A DNA stretch of 64,000 nt from Streptomyces dangxiongensis (GTDB taxonomy: Bacteria; Actinomycetota; Actinomycetes; Streptomycetales; Streptomycetaceae): contig NZ_CP033073.1 of the NCBI RefSeq assembly GCF_003675325.1, positions 3,100,001 to 3,164,000 on the forward strand, written 5' to 3'. This document shows, piece by piece, positions 1 to 8,425 of the stretch. Numbering within the stretch: the stretch's first letter is position 1; each line of letters opens with the position of its first letter. Under the pieces are notes generated by a model. The model was given only the letters and a program-made list of their open reading frames with translations. It was not told the DNA's origin and did no database searches. A program made the position numbers and the translations under genes.

Positions 1-335
1 TGGTGACGCGGTCCTTGAGCATGTAGCCGACGCCCCGGCCGCCGCTGGTGAGCAGCTCGCGGGCGTAGAGGGGTTCGACGTACTGGGAGAGCAGGAGCAC
101 CGCGAGGTCCGGGTTCTCCTTGCGCGCGGCCAGGACGGCGCGCAGGCCCTCGTCGGTGAAGTTCGGCGGGAGCCGGACGTCGACGACGGCGACGTCCGGC
201 TGTTCCCTGCCCAGTGCCTCGAGCAGGTCGGTGCCGTTGTCCACGGCGGCGACCACGTCGTGGCCGTAGGCCCCGAGCAGGCGGATCAGCCCGTCTCTCA
301 GGAGGAAGTGGTCTTCGGCGAGGACAATACGCACG
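1..335 (-). CDS. NarL/FixJ-family response regulator, receiver domain (3' end beyond the window)
   Basis: The visible 111 codons encode a receiver domain. The GTG start at 335 reads VRIVLAEDHFLLRDGL, with the acidic pair E-D near the N-terminus. The phosphoacceptor Asp lies in VAVVDVRLPP (about residue 53) and the conserved Lys in YMLKDR (about residue 107). The LuxR-type HTH expected at the C-terminus lies outside the window. The gene begins inside the end of the kinase gene (38-nt overlap), so the two are translationally coupled and form a two-component pair. The partner kinase would phosphorylate the Asp. Its target genes cannot be inferred; the pair may be chromosomal background and not part of the biosynthetic cluster. 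Confidence 0.85.
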
Positions 336-1620
336 GGATCTCCATCGTCACCATCGTCGGCCCGTTGACCGGACTGCTCAGGGCCAGCACGCCGTCGAAG
401 GTGGCGAGCCGCCGCTCGATGCCCCGCAGGCCGGTGCCGCGGGAGGCGTCGGCGCCGCCGTGACCGTCGTCGGTGACGGTGATGTGGAGCATGCCGCGAT
501 CGTAACGAAGATCGATCCAGGCCCGGTCGGCCCGCGCGTGCTTCGCGACATTGGTGAGGATCTCGGAGATGGCGAAGTAGGCGGCGGACTCGACCGGCAT
601 CTCGGGGCGGCCGGGCAGATCGACCTGGACCTCGGTCCGTACGGGGCAGACCATGGCCAAGGCCCTTACGGCGTCGGTGAGTCCGCGGTCGGCGAGGACC
701 GGCGGGTGGATGCCGCGGACCAGGTTGCGCAGTTCCTCCAGGGCCGCGGAGGAGGACTGGCGGGCCTCGATGAGCAGGGCGCGGACGGCCTCGGGGTTGG
801 TCTCCAGCAGGTGCTCGGCCGCATCCAAGGTCATGCCCATGGCAACCAGACGGGCCTGGGCGCCGTCGTGCAGGTCCCGTTCGATCCTGCGGATCTCGGC
901 CATCTGCGTATCCACCGCGTCGGAGCGGGTGGCGGCCAGGTGCTGGATCCTGCTGGCCATCAGCTCGCTCTCGCTCGGCGCGAGCATCGCCCTGGTGTAC
1001 AGGGCGTGCCGGCGCACCGCGCGCGGGGCCGCCCACAGGGCCAGCGGAAGCTGGAGCAGCCCGAGGACACCGGCGAGGACCGCCGTGGCCTGGCCCTCGA
1101 TCGGGATGAACTGGTACCACAGGCCGTCCCACTCGGTGGACAGCGGAACCCCGAAGAAGGCGAGGAAGACGCCCCACAGGCCGCTGAGGATCAGCGCGAG
1201 CGGGAAGAACGCCAGGAAGCCGCCGGCGAGCGGGTCGGTGAGCACCCAGACGTACTCGCGCCGGGTCTGCGGGTCGCTCATGATCCAGCGGTAGCGGGCG
1301 ACGGCACCGGAGGCACCCGCGGGCGCGGGCGGCAGCGGGCCGGGCGGCCCCGGGATCTCCACCCCCGCCCAGCGCCGCGCCAGTTCACGCTGGTGCGCGG
1401 CCAGGGAACGCACCCCCTCCATCGCCCGCGGCACCATGCCGAGGCCCGGACCGACCAGGCTGATCGCCCCGGACACGGCGAGGGAACGGCCGAAAGCCGC
1501 CGTCGACATCCAGCACAGCGCCATCGCCCGCCGCAGTCCCGTCATGCCGGCGGGCACCGAGAACCCTTGAATCGCCTCTGGCTGGCGGACCCCGCCGAGC
1601 TGCATCGTGCGGTCGTCCAT
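298..1620 (-). CDS. NarL-family sensor histidine kinase (HisKA_3 / HATPase)
   Basis: This 440-residue protein has a hydrophobic N-terminal half with several probable membrane segments (a putative-sensor region, about residues 50-210). A dimerisation/phosphoacceptor helix follows, with IERDLHDGAQARLVAMGM and the phospho-His in LHDGAQ. The C-terminal ATPase has an N box (EILTNVAKHA) and a G box (DDGHGG, GTGLRGIERR). This is the standard layout of a membrane kinase paired with a LuxR-type regulator, and the regulator gene starts within its 3' end. It should sense an envelope or extracellular signal; the ligand is unknown. The start is the ATG at 1620. Later in-frame starts exist but would remove part of the N-terminal region. 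Confidence 0.88.
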   Translation of the reverse strand: MDDRTMQLGGVRQPEAIQGFSVPAGMTGLRRAMALCWMSTAAFGRSLAVSGAISLVGPGLGMVPRAMEGVRSLAAHQRELARRWAGVEIPGPPGPLPPAPAGASGAVARYRWIMSDPQTRREYVWVLTDPLAGGFLAFFPLALILSGLWGVFLAFFGVPLSTEWDGLWYQFIPIEGQATAVLAGVLGLLQLPLALWAAPRAVRRHALYTRAMLAPSESELMASRIQHLAATRSDAVDTQMAEIRRIERDLHDGAQARLVAMGMTLDAAEHLLETNPEAVRALLIEARQSSSAALEELRNLVRGIHPPVLADRGLTDAVRALAMVCPVRTEVQVDLPGRPEMPVESAAYFAISEILTNVAKHARADRAWIDLRYDRGMLHITVTDDGHGGADASRGTGLRGIERRLATFDGVLALSSPVNGPTMVTMEIPCVLSSPKTTSS

Positions 1621-1819
1621 GCGACCCGCTCCTTCCTCGCCCTGCTCCGCCGTACGCGGCGCCGGTGTCGTACGTTCGTCGTGGGCCGAAGCGCCCGCCC
1701 CCTCATTGTGGTGGCGGAGGGGTGGCGAAATCGGTGGTGAAAACCCCCCTCTTGACGCTCCGTCCGAACTTTCGCGACGCGAACCCCGGTTCAGTGCGGT
1801 CTTTTCGACGCCGCGTCCG

Positions 1820-2275
1820 TCAGGGGCCGACGAACAACGACAGGGTGTCGGCCACGCAGGCGGCCCGGGGCTGCCCCTCGACCTCCACCGTCATCCGGAC
1901 GGCGGCCAGATGGCCGACGGGCGTCTCCCGCACCCCGGTGAGCTTCGCGCCGCCGCGCACCCGGGAGCCGACCGGCACCGGGTGCGGGAAACGCACCTTG
2001 TCCAGGCCGAAGTTGACGCCCATCTCCATCTTCTCGATGTCGAAGATGGCCCGCATCATGGTGGGCAGCAGGGCCAGGGTCATGTAGCCGTGCAGGATGG
2101 TTCCGCCGAACGGGCCGGTCGCCGCGCGTTCCGGGTCGGTGTGGATCCACTGGAGGTCGCCGGTGGCGCCCGCGAACTGGTCCACCTGCTCCTGGGTCAC
2201 CCGCGACCACGGGCTGTGGCCCAGGTGTTCGCCGACGGCGGCGGAGAACTCGTCCAGAGTGGCGAAAGATCTCAT
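1820..2275 (-). CDS. MaoC-like hotdog dehydratase
   Basis: The 151-residue product is a single-hotdog MaoC family (R)-enoyl hydratase/dehydratase. It shows the family signature FAGATGDLQWIHTDPERA followed by GPFGGTILHGYMTLAL, with the catalytic Asp and His in the D-x-x-x-I-H-x-D block (residues about 39-46). In this context it most likely dehydrates 3-hydroxyacyl-ACP made by the neighbouring ketosynthase/ketoreductase system and so introduces the double bonds of a polyene or unsaturated acyl chain. It is separated from sbnB by 128 nt that hold their own SARP-type heptamers, so it is probably transcribed separately. A role in general acyl-CoA metabolism is possible; position and shared operator argue for the cluster. 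Confidence 0.85.
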   Translation of the reverse strand: MRSFATLDEFSAAVGEHLGHSPWSRVTQEQVDQFAGATGDLQWIHTDPERAATGPFGGTILHGYMTLALLPTMMRAIFDIEKMEMGVNFGLDKVRFPHPVPVGSRVRGGAKLTGVRETPVGHLAAVRMTVEVEGQPRAACVADTLSLFVGP

Positions 2276-2336
2276 GGCGTCGATTCTGTGCGGCTGCCGA
2301 AGGGCCGGACAAGGCGGTCGCCCGCCGCGCGGCCGT

Positions 2337-2365
2337 TCGGTCAGCGGGTCGTCATCCGTTCGTCA
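2337..2365. promoter_or_regulatory. SARP-type operator (three heptamers, 11-bp period) upstream of the MaoC gene
   Basis: Three heptamers, TCGGTCA, GTCGTCA and TTCGTCA, are read on the plus strand. Each is separated by 4 bp, so the GTCA cores lie exactly 11 bp apart (2340, 2351, 2362). Direct heptamers spaced one helical turn apart are the known binding pattern of SARP activators. In the MaoC direction a candidate -35/-10 pair (TTGTCC, 18 bp, CAGAAT) lies downstream at about 2311-2282. The orientation relative to the gene is the reverse of the other four sites in this window. Confidence 0.55.
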
Positions 2366-2403
2366 GTGCGCGCCGGGCCGGGCCGGCTCCGGCGCGCACG
2401 AGG

Positions 2404-3447
2404 TCAGCCGTAGCGCTTCAGCTCGTGGAAGAAGCCGGGCACGGTGTGCAGTTCGCCGGTGTCGCGGACCCGGTCGTAGACGTACTTGGCCACCGCCAGG
2501 TCGAGCACGCCGAGCCCGAACGGCGAGAAGACCACCGGCCGGTCGGCGGGCGGGGTGATGGCGCCGGTCAGTACGTCGTACAGGGTGCCGGCGAGGAACT
2601 CCCGGCTGCCGGTGAGCTGTTCGGCCAGATGCGGCGAGGTGCCGGCCTTCAGGCAGTGGTCGATGTCGTCGACCGCGTTCCACGCGGTCAGGATGACCTC
2701 GGGGGCCAGGTCGCGCAGCGACACGTGCAGCACCAGCGGGTTGTGCGTGAACCATCCGGGATCACTCACGTGGGGCTCGCCGGCGACGGTGGCGAACACG
2801 ACGAGGTCGCTGGAGCGGATCAGGTCCTCCGGCTTGTCGTACACGGTGACCTCCACCCCGTCCCCGGCCGCGCGCCGCAGGTACCCGGTGAAACCCTCGG
2901 CGTGCTCGGCGGACAGGTCGTGCACGCCGACGGCGTCGAAGGCGAAGCCGGTGGCCGCCAGGTAGGTGTGCAGATAGCGGGCGATCAGGCCGGTGCCGAA
3001 GAAGCCGACCCGGGTGGGCCGGGTGCCGCGCGCCCGGCTGATCCGGTCGGCGGCGAGGGCCGCGGAGGCGGCGGTGCGCGCGGCGCTGATGATGGAGGAC
3101 TCCAGGCAGGCGAACGGGTAGCCGTTCGCCGCGTCGTTGAGGACGAGGACGGCCGAGGCGCGCGGCAGGCCGGTGGCCACGTTCTCCGGGAAGCTGGAGA
3201 TCCACTTGATGCCGTGCACGTCGACGTCGCCGCCCACCGAGGCGGGCAGCGCGATGATCCGGGAGGACGGCCGGTCCGGGAAGCGCAGGAAATACGAGTC
3301 CGGGTTGACGGTCCGCGCCTCGCCGTGCAGCCGGTAGGCGGCCTCGACCGTCGAGACGACCTCGTCCTCGGCGCCGTCGAGCACCTGGTGCACCTGGGCA
3401 CCGGAGATCACGGAGAAGGACGGGACCTGGGACACCTGTGGGGTCAT
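2404..3447 (-). CDS. sbnB: 2,3-diaminopropionate biosynthesis protein SbnB (ACEGA dehydrogenase)
   Basis: The 347-residue protein belongs to the ornithine cyclodeaminase/mu-crystallin fold and resembles staphyloferrin-B SbnB. That enzyme oxidatively cleaves N-(1-amino-1-carboxyethyl)-L-glutamate to L-2,3-diaminopropionate and 2-oxoglutarate using NAD. Visible marks are the substrate segment HGIKWISSFPENV (about residue 80), SAARTAAS, the Rossmann glycine motif VGFFGTGLIARYL (about residue 140) and the C-terminal SPFGLGVLDLAVAKYV. The ATG at 3447 is chosen because the protein then begins right before the conserved core; the open frame extends upstream into GC-rich spacer without family similarity. 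It sits at the end of the ACP/KS operon, 24 kb from its partner sbnA. Together they should supply diaminopropionate to the NRPS. Confidence 0.9.
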   Translation of the reverse strand: MTPQVSQVPSFSVISGAQVHQVLDGAEDEVVSTVEAAYRLHGEARTVNPDSYFLRFPDRPSSRIIALPASVGGDVDVHGIKWISSFPENVATGLPRASAVLVLNDAANGYPFACLESSIISAARTAASAALAADRISRARGTRPTRVGFFGTGLIARYLHTYLAATGFAFDAVGVHDLSAEHAEGFTGYLRRAAGDGVEVTVYDKPEDLIRSSDLVVFATVAGEPHVSDPGWFTHNPLVLHVSLRDLAPEVILTAWNAVDDIDHCLKAGTSPHLAEQLTGSREFLAGTLYDVLTGAITPPADRPVVFSPFGLGVLDLAVAKYVYDRVRDTGELHTVPGFFHELKRYG

Positions 3448-3592
3448 GGGAACACTGCTCCGATGCGAGTACGGGAGGGTGGGGACCGGCCGGTACGCGA
3501 ACCGGCGGTGGCGGGCCGCTCGGCCGGCCGGTGCGAGCCGGGCCGGTGGTGGAACGCCCGGCCGGTGCGGGCCGGGCCGGTGCGTGGCTCGG

Positions 3593-5311
3593 TCAGCCGA
3601 TGCGGGCCAGGCCCTTGGCGTGCTGCCGGGCCCGTCCCCGCGACACCCGCAGCGGGTCCCAGCCGGCCTCGCGCCGGGGCAGCCGGGCCGGGTCGCCGAG
3701 CACCGTGCCGGCGAACACCTCGGAGAGCAGGGGCCGGCCCAGGATGTGGGAGACCGCGGCCATGCCGCCGGCGGCGACCCCGGCCATGCCGCTGCCGTGC
3801 CGGGTGTTCTGCCCGACCACGTACAGCCCCTCGACCTCGGTGCGCACATCGGGCCGCTGCCGCCCCGCGCCCCAGGTCGCCATGCCGTACGGCGTCCCGC
3901 CGCTGGCGCGGATGTAGCGCTCGTTGGTGAGCGGGGTGGCCGTCTCGACGTGGGTGATGCGGTCCCGGAAGGGGCCGAGGACCTGTTCGGCGGCGTCCAG
4001 GACCAGCTCGGTGACCTCCCGCTTGCGGGCCAGGTAGGCGGGGCGGCGGCGGTACGGCCCGCCCGCGAGGGGGCCGCCACCGGTGCCCCAGAACCCCTCC
4101 CCCGACGGCAGGATCGTCATGAGCTGGAAGTTGCTGTGCCCCGGCGGGCACACCGCGGGCGAGCCGGCGTCCTTCACGGAGGCGAAGGAGAAGGCGAGCT
4201 GGGGGATGCGGTCCAGGGTGCCGGTGCGGGCGTAGTGGTCCAGCATCTCGGCGTGCGCGCCCTCCATGTCGTCGGTGGCGTGCCACCAGATGTTGGCGTT
4301 GGGCAGGTCGGGCAGCTCGGTGTCCAGGGCGACGTACACCGCGACGACCGCGTCCCGCATGGTGGCCGCACGGGTCCGGGCGACCAGGTCGGCGGGGAAG
4401 GCCTCCTCGCCGCCGCACAGGTCGAGGACGGTGCTGCGGTAGTCGGCGTTGGACACCACCAGCGGGGCCAGGACGCGGGTGCCGTCGGTGAGTTCGACCC
4501 CGGTGGCGCGACCTTTCTCGATCAGGATGCGCCGTGCCTCGCAGCGGGTGCGCAGTTCGCCGCCGTACGCCTCCAGGGCCTCCACGAACGCGGCGACGAG
4601 GGCCTGGCCGCCGCCCTCGGGGTAGTAGGCGCCGCGCAGGTAGTGGTCCATCATCGTGACGTGTTCGGCGAGGCCGACGTCGTCCGGCATGGCGCCGTAG
4701 TTGCCGGCCTGCGCGGCGAGCAGGGTGCGGCCCCGGGCGGACAGCCCGCAGTGGTCCAGGGCCTGGCCCAGTGTGCGCCGGTTCCAGCGCATGGTCTGCG
4801 GCGACCGGCGGAACAGCTCGACCATCGGGGTGCCGAGCAGGCTGGCCCGGCCGGCGCCGGCCACGGCCGTGGCGAGGTCGACGAAGCGGTGCACGGCGTC
4901 GGCCTCGGCGGGCAGGGCCGCGGCGAGGCGGTCCCGGTAGCGGTCCCAGCCGGCCGGCACGTCGACCAGGGCGGTCGGCGTGATGATCCGGTCGAAGCCG
5001 CCCACGTTGTCCAGCGGCCGGAACCGCACCCGGCCGGCGACGCCCAGGCCGGACAGGACGGAGGGCAGCAGGCCGTCCGGGCCGCAGTCGCCGAGGTAGT
5101 GCGTGCCCACGTCGAACTCGTACCTGCGCCGGCGGCGGAAGACGTGGGCGTTGCCGCCCGCCACGTCGTGCTGTTCCAGGACGAGGACCCGGCGGCCGTC
5201 GGCGGCCAGATAGCCGGCCGTCACCAGGCCGCCGACACCGCTGCCGACGACCACGGCGTCGTACCGCTGCTCCGCCGGCCCTGCCCCCGTGCCCCGCAGC
5301 TGCTCCCCCAT
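3593..5311 (-). CDS. Phytoene-desaturase/CrtI-like FAD-dependent oxidoreductase
   Basis: This 572-residue flavoprotein begins with a dinucleotide-binding fold, VVVGSGVGGLVTAGYL, followed by the acidic ribose contact in VLVLEQHDVAGGNAHVF. It ends with the FAD-binding segment LYVVGQNTRHGSGMAGVAAGG typical of CrtI-type desaturases and carotenoid isomerases. The ATG at 5311 overlaps the last base of the ketoreductase stop codon, so the two are translationally coupled. Enzymes of this type accompany type II polyene/cinnamoyl systems and are thought to dehydrogenate, isomerise or aromatise a polyene chain. By inference this enzyme modifies the acyl chain made by the adjacent KS, KR and ACP. A carotenoid role is unlikely because no phytoene synthase or prenyltransferase is present. 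Confidence 0.82.
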   Translation of the reverse strand: MGEQLRGTGAGPAEQRYDAVVVGSGVGGLVTAGYLAADGRRVLVLEQHDVAGGNAHVFRRRRRYEFDVGTHYLGDCGPDGLLPSVLSGLGVAGRVRFRPLDNVGGFDRIITPTALVDVPAGWDRYRDRLAAALPAEADAVHRFVDLATAVAGAGRASLLGTPMVELFRRSPQTMRWNRRTLGQALDHCGLSARGRTLLAAQAGNYGAMPDDVGLAEHVTMMDHYLRGAYYPEGGGQALVAAFVEALEAYGGELRTRCEARRILIEKGRATGVELTDGTRVLAPLVVSNADYRSTVLDLCGGEEAFPADLVARTRAATMRDAVVAVYVALDTELPDLPNANIWWHATDDMEGAHAEMLDHYARTGTLDRIPQLAFSFASVKDAGSPAVCPPGHSNFQLMTILPSGEGFWGTGGGPLAGGPYRRRPAYLARKREVTELVLDAAEQVLGPFRDRITHVETATPLTNERYIRASGGTPYGMATWGAGRQRPDVRTEVEGLYVVGQNTRHGSGMAGVAAGGMAAVSHILGRPLLSEVFAGTVLGDPARLPRREAGWDPLRVSRGRARQHAKGLARIG

Positions 5312-6039
5312 CAGAAGACGCCGCCCCCGTGGATCTCCACGACCGACCCGGTGATGTACGCGGCCCGGTCGGACACCAGGAACGACACCAGGTCGGCCAC
5401 CTCCTGGGCGCGGCCGAGCCGGCCGAGCGGCACGCTCTTCAGTTGGCGTTCGCGGGCCGCCTGAGGCATGCCGCCGACCATGTCGGTCTCGATCAGGCCC
5501 GGGGCGACGACGTTGGCGCGCACGCCCCGCGGGCCCAGCTCCCGGGCGAGGGACTTGGTGAAGCCGATGATCCCGGCCTTGGACGCCGCGTAGTTGGCCT
5601 GGCCCGTGTTGCCGTGGATCCCCGCCACGGAGGACAGGTTGACGATGACGCCGGTGCGGCGCTTGCTCATGGAGAACGCGGCGGACCGGCACACGTGGTA
5701 GACGCCGTCGAGGTTGGTGCGCAGCACCCCGTCCCAGTCGTCCTGGCCCATCAGCACCAGCGGCCGGTCGCGGGTGATGCCCGCGGAGGTGACGACGGCG
5801 TCGACGGGACCGAGTTCGGCTTCGGTGCGCGTGTACCACTCGCGTACGTCCGCCGGGTCGGCCACGTCGCAGCGCACGGCGAGCACCCGGGTGCCCGCCT
5901 CGGCGGCCTCCTTGGCGAGTTCCTCTGCGGCGTCCTGCCGGGAGCGGTAGCAGAACGACACGTCGTGACCGTCCTGCGCGAGCCGCAGGACGACGGCCCG
6001 GCCGATCCCCCGGGAACCGCCGCTGACCAGGGCTGTCAC
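5311..6039 (-). CDS. 3-oxoacyl-ACP reductase (FabG-like SDR)
   Basis: A classical short-chain dehydrogenase of 242 residues. The cofactor motif VSGGSRGIGRAV is at the N-terminus. The catalytic Ser is in VNLSSVAG (about residue 137), and Tyr and Lys are in the Y-A-A-S-K motif. Substrate-loop features PGLIETDM and the C-terminal YITGSVVEIHGG follow. It should reduce 3-ketoacyl-ACP to the 3-hydroxyacyl form, using NADPH, for the neighbouring ketosynthase. The GTG start at 6039 overlaps the preceding KS-like gene by 4 nt (GTGA), which marks tight translational coupling. Operon membership favours a dedicated ketoreductase over the housekeeping FabG. Confidence 0.9.
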   Translation of the reverse strand: MTALVSGGSRGIGRAVVLRLAQDGHDVSFCYRSRQDAAEELAKEAAEAGTRVLAVRCDVADPADVREWYTRTEAELGPVDAVVTSAGITRDRPLVLMGQDDWDGVLRTNLDGVYHVCRSAAFSMSKRRTGVIVNLSSVAGIHGNTGQANYAASKAGIIGFTKSLARELGPRGVRANVVAPGLIETDMVGGMPQAARERQLKSVPLGRLGRAQEVADLVSFLVSDRAAYITGSVVEIHGGGVF

Positions 6040-7163
6040 GCGTCCTCCCCGAGCAGTCGCAGCACGGCCGCGGCCACGGCGCCGTCCCGGTCCACGGCGG
6101 TCACCAGCGCGGTCCGGCCCCGGGAGTCCGGTTCGGCCGCGGCGACGGACAGCACCGCCGCGATCTGGAAGGACGCGGAGGCGGCGCTGGTGTCGCCGAG
6201 CAGTTCCATCGACGGCACCCGGCCCAGTGCCGCGGCCGGCACCAGCGCGGCGAGCGCCTCGTGCTCGGCCCGGCCGGCGGCGCTCGGCGCCGCGCAGGGT
6301 ACGGCCGCCCAGACCTCGTCGGCGCCGACCCCGGCCCGCTCCAGGGCGCGGCGGGCGCAGGCGCCGACCGCGGCGAACGGGTCGTCGTCGATGTCGACGC
6401 GGGTCTCGATGGCCAGCACGGCCGCCAGCGGCGGGCGTTCGGCGCGACCGGCCGGCTCGACGAGGAACAGTCCGCAGCCCTCGCCGAGCAGCGGCGCCGG
6501 GTCGCCGGGCGGGGCGGCGGTCGCCTCGTACCAGGCGTGCGCGGCGGAGAACTCCTCCGCCGAGCCGGCCACGTACTTGGTGGCCCGGCCCTGGGCGAGC
6601 AGCCGGCGGGCGTAGTTCAGGGCGAGCAGTCCGGAGGCCCGGCCGCCCGCGACGGTGGTGTTGGGGCCCTTCAGTCCGTGCCGGATGGCGCAGGCGCCGG
6701 CGGCGTGGTTGAGGCTGCCGAACGGGATGCGGCCCGCGTCGACGTAGAAGGGCCGCTCGTTGGTGTACGACTGGCGCAGGAAGTCGGTGACGTTCTCCAG
6801 GCTGCCCATGGTGATGCCGAGGACGACGCCGGTGCGGTCGTCGGTGGCGACCGCGGGCGCGCCGTCGGCGTCGCGCAGCAGCCCGTCGGAGGCGACCAGG
6901 GCGAGCGCGGTGAGCCGGTCCATCTTGGCGGTGCCGCGCTTGCCGAGCAGCTCCTGGATGTCGAAGCCGGGCACGGTGCACACCTCCGGCGACGGCAGGG
7001 TGCCGAGACCGGCGTCCGCCTTCACCGCCGTCTTCGCTCCGGCGCGCACGCCGGCCGCGAACGCCGCACGGCCCACGCCGTACGGCGACACCGCCGACCA
7101 GCCGGTGATGACGGGCGTGTCCGGGGGCAGCGCGGCCCGCGGGACGGCAGTTGCGTTGCTCAT
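6036..7163 (-). CDS. Ketosynthase-like chain-length-factor homologue lacking the active-site Cys
   Basis: The 375-residue protein has the FabF/thiolase fold (VITGWSAVSPYGVG, GSLNHAAGACAIRHGLKGPNTT) but lacks a Cys at the nucleophile position. The usual T-A-C-x-x-G is replaced by VAGGRASGLLAL. The catalytic HGTGT motif is also absent, and the C-terminal half is shorter than in active KAS II enzymes. This is the pattern of KS-beta/chain-length factors, which dimerise with an active KS-alpha and shape the chain-length tunnel. The start ATG at 7163 overlaps the end of the KS-alpha gene by 4 nt, so equimolar production is likely. By inference it forms the heterodimer of a reducing type II PKS. A decarboxylating initiation partner is the alternative. 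Confidence 0.82.
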   Translation of the reverse strand: MSNATAVPRAALPPDTPVITGWSAVSPYGVGRAAFAAGVRAGAKTAVKADAGLGTLPSPEVCTVPGFDIQELLGKRGTAKMDRLTALALVASDGLLRDADGAPAVATDDRTGVVLGITMGSLENVTDFLRQSYTNERPFYVDAGRIPFGSLNHAAGACAIRHGLKGPNTTVAGGRASGLLALNYARRLLAQGRATKYVAGSAEEFSAAHAWYEATAAPPGDPAPLLGEGCGLFLVEPAGRAERPPLAAVLAIETRVDIDDDPFAAVGACARRALERAGVGADEVWAAVPCAAPSAAGRAEHEALAALVPAAALGRVPSMELLGDTSAASASFQIAAVLSVAAAEPDSRGRTALVTAVDRDGAVAAAVLRLLGEDA

Positions 7164-8425
7164 GGCCGTACCTTCTCCCCGTAGGTGCCCAGGATCAGCA
7201 CGGCGTTGTTGCCGGCGAAGGCACTCGAGTTGTTCTGCACGATCCGTACGTCGGCCTCGACCGCCTTGTTGGGTACGACGTCGAGGGGGCACTCCGGGTC
7301 GGTCTCGCGGTGGTTGATGGTGGGCGGGATGAACCCGTGCTCGATGGCGAGGCCGCAGGCGATCGCGCCGAGCGCGCTGGCGGCTCCCATCGAGTGGCCC
7401 AGCATCGACTTCACGGCGACCGTGCGCGGCGGGGCGTCCCCGTACACGTCGAGGATGGCCGCGGTCTCGGTGCTGTCGTTGGCCCGGGTTCCGGTGCCGT
7501 GGGCGGAGATGAAGTCGACCTCCCGCTCCTTGACGCCCGCGTCGTCCAGGGCGAGCCGGATGCCCCGGGCGATGCCCTCCCGGTCGGGTGCGGTGGGGTG
7601 GGCGGCGTCGCAGCTCAGGCCGTAGCCGAGGACCTCGGCGTGGATGCGCGCGCCGCGGGCCAGGGCCGACTCCAGGCTCTCCATGACGAGGATGCCGGCG
7701 CCCTCGCCGGTGAGGATGCCCTGGCGGTCCTTGTCGAAGGGCCGCACCACGTCCGGGCTGAGCGCCCCGAACCGCTTGAACAGGGCGAACGCCTTGCGGT
7801 TGACGGCGTCCGCGCCGCCGCACAGCGCCAGGTCGACGTCGCCGGAGCGGATGGCGTCCAGGCCGTAGCCGATCGAGTAGTTCCCGGCTGCGCACGCGGT
7901 GGTGACGGTGGTCGCCTCCACGTTCGGCATGCGCAGTTCCCGGGCGATCGCGGTGGACAGCCGGCCGGCGTTGATGCGGCGGGCGCGGACCGGGTCCATC
8001 GCCTCCGGGTCACCGGCGGCGAGTTCCTGCTCCAGCAGGACGGCGATGTCGTGGGACTCGCCGTCGGTGGTGCCGACGGTGATGACGGCGGCCCGGTCGG
8101 CGAGGGCGGCCTCGTCCAGCCCGGCGTCCTCGACGGCCATGCGGGCCGCGGCGACGGCGAACTGGCCGGCGCGGCCCACGTGGTCGAGGGGCAGGTTGCG
8201 GATCCAGCGCTCCGGCTCGAAGTCGGGGACCTCGCAGGCGGTGTTCTGCCCGAAGCCCTCGGTGTCGAAGCGGGTGATCGGCCGGGCGCCGGACCGGCCG
8301 GCCCGCAGGCCCGCGGTGTACTCCTCGACCCCGGTGCCGATGCTGGAGATCACCCCGAAGCCGGTGACGACGACCCGCCGGTGGCCGGGCCGGTCCGTGG
8401 ACTGCTCTGTGGACATCGGCGTCAC
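7160..8425 (-). CDS. Beta-ketoacyl-ACP synthase (KAS II / KS-alpha)
   Basis: A 421-residue FabF-type condensing enzyme. The nucleophilic Cys is in VTTACAAGNYSIGYG (about residue 175). The first catalytic His is in SAHGTGTRAND (about residue 315) and the second in KSMLGHSMGAASALG (about residue 350). It should perform decarboxylative condensation of malonyl-ACP on the growing acyl chain held by the adjacent ACP. The GTG at 8425 is chosen because it forms a GTGA overlap with the ACP stop codon; an ATG three codons later (8416) is the alternative. With the following Cys-less homologue it forms a KS-CLF pair like those of highly reducing type II PKSs that make polyenes. Confidence 0.9.
   Translation of the reverse strand: MTPMSTEQSTDRPGHRRVVVTGFGVISSIGTGVEEYTAGLRAGRSGARPITRFDTEGFGQNTACEVPDFEPERWIRNLPLDHVGRAGQFAVAAARMAVEDAGLDEAALADRAAVITVGTTDGESHDIAVLLEQELAAGDPEAMDPVRARRINAGRLSTAIARELRMPNVEATTVTTACAAGNYSIGYGLDAIRSGDVDLALCGGADAVNRKAFALFKRFGALSPDVVRPFDKDRQGILTGEGAGILVMESLESALARGARIHAEVLGYGLSCDAAHPTAPDREGIARGIRLALDDAGVKEREVDFISAHGTGTRANDSTETAAILDVYGDAPPRTVAVKSMLGHSMGAASALGAIACGLAIEHGFIPPTINHRETDPECPLDVVPNKAVEADVRIVQNNSSAFAGNNAVLILGTYGEKVRP

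Noticed and set aside
3448..3592. Repeated GCCGG-rich stretch between the flavoprotein gene and sbnB as a promoter or attenuator
   Set aside because: The repeats are short and irregular, no -35/-10 or heptamer array is seen, and the operon probably reads through.
3593..5311. Flavoprotein as part of a carotenoid cluster
   Set aside because: No phytoene synthase, GGPP synthase or cyclase is present, and the gene is coupled to KR, KS and ACP genes.
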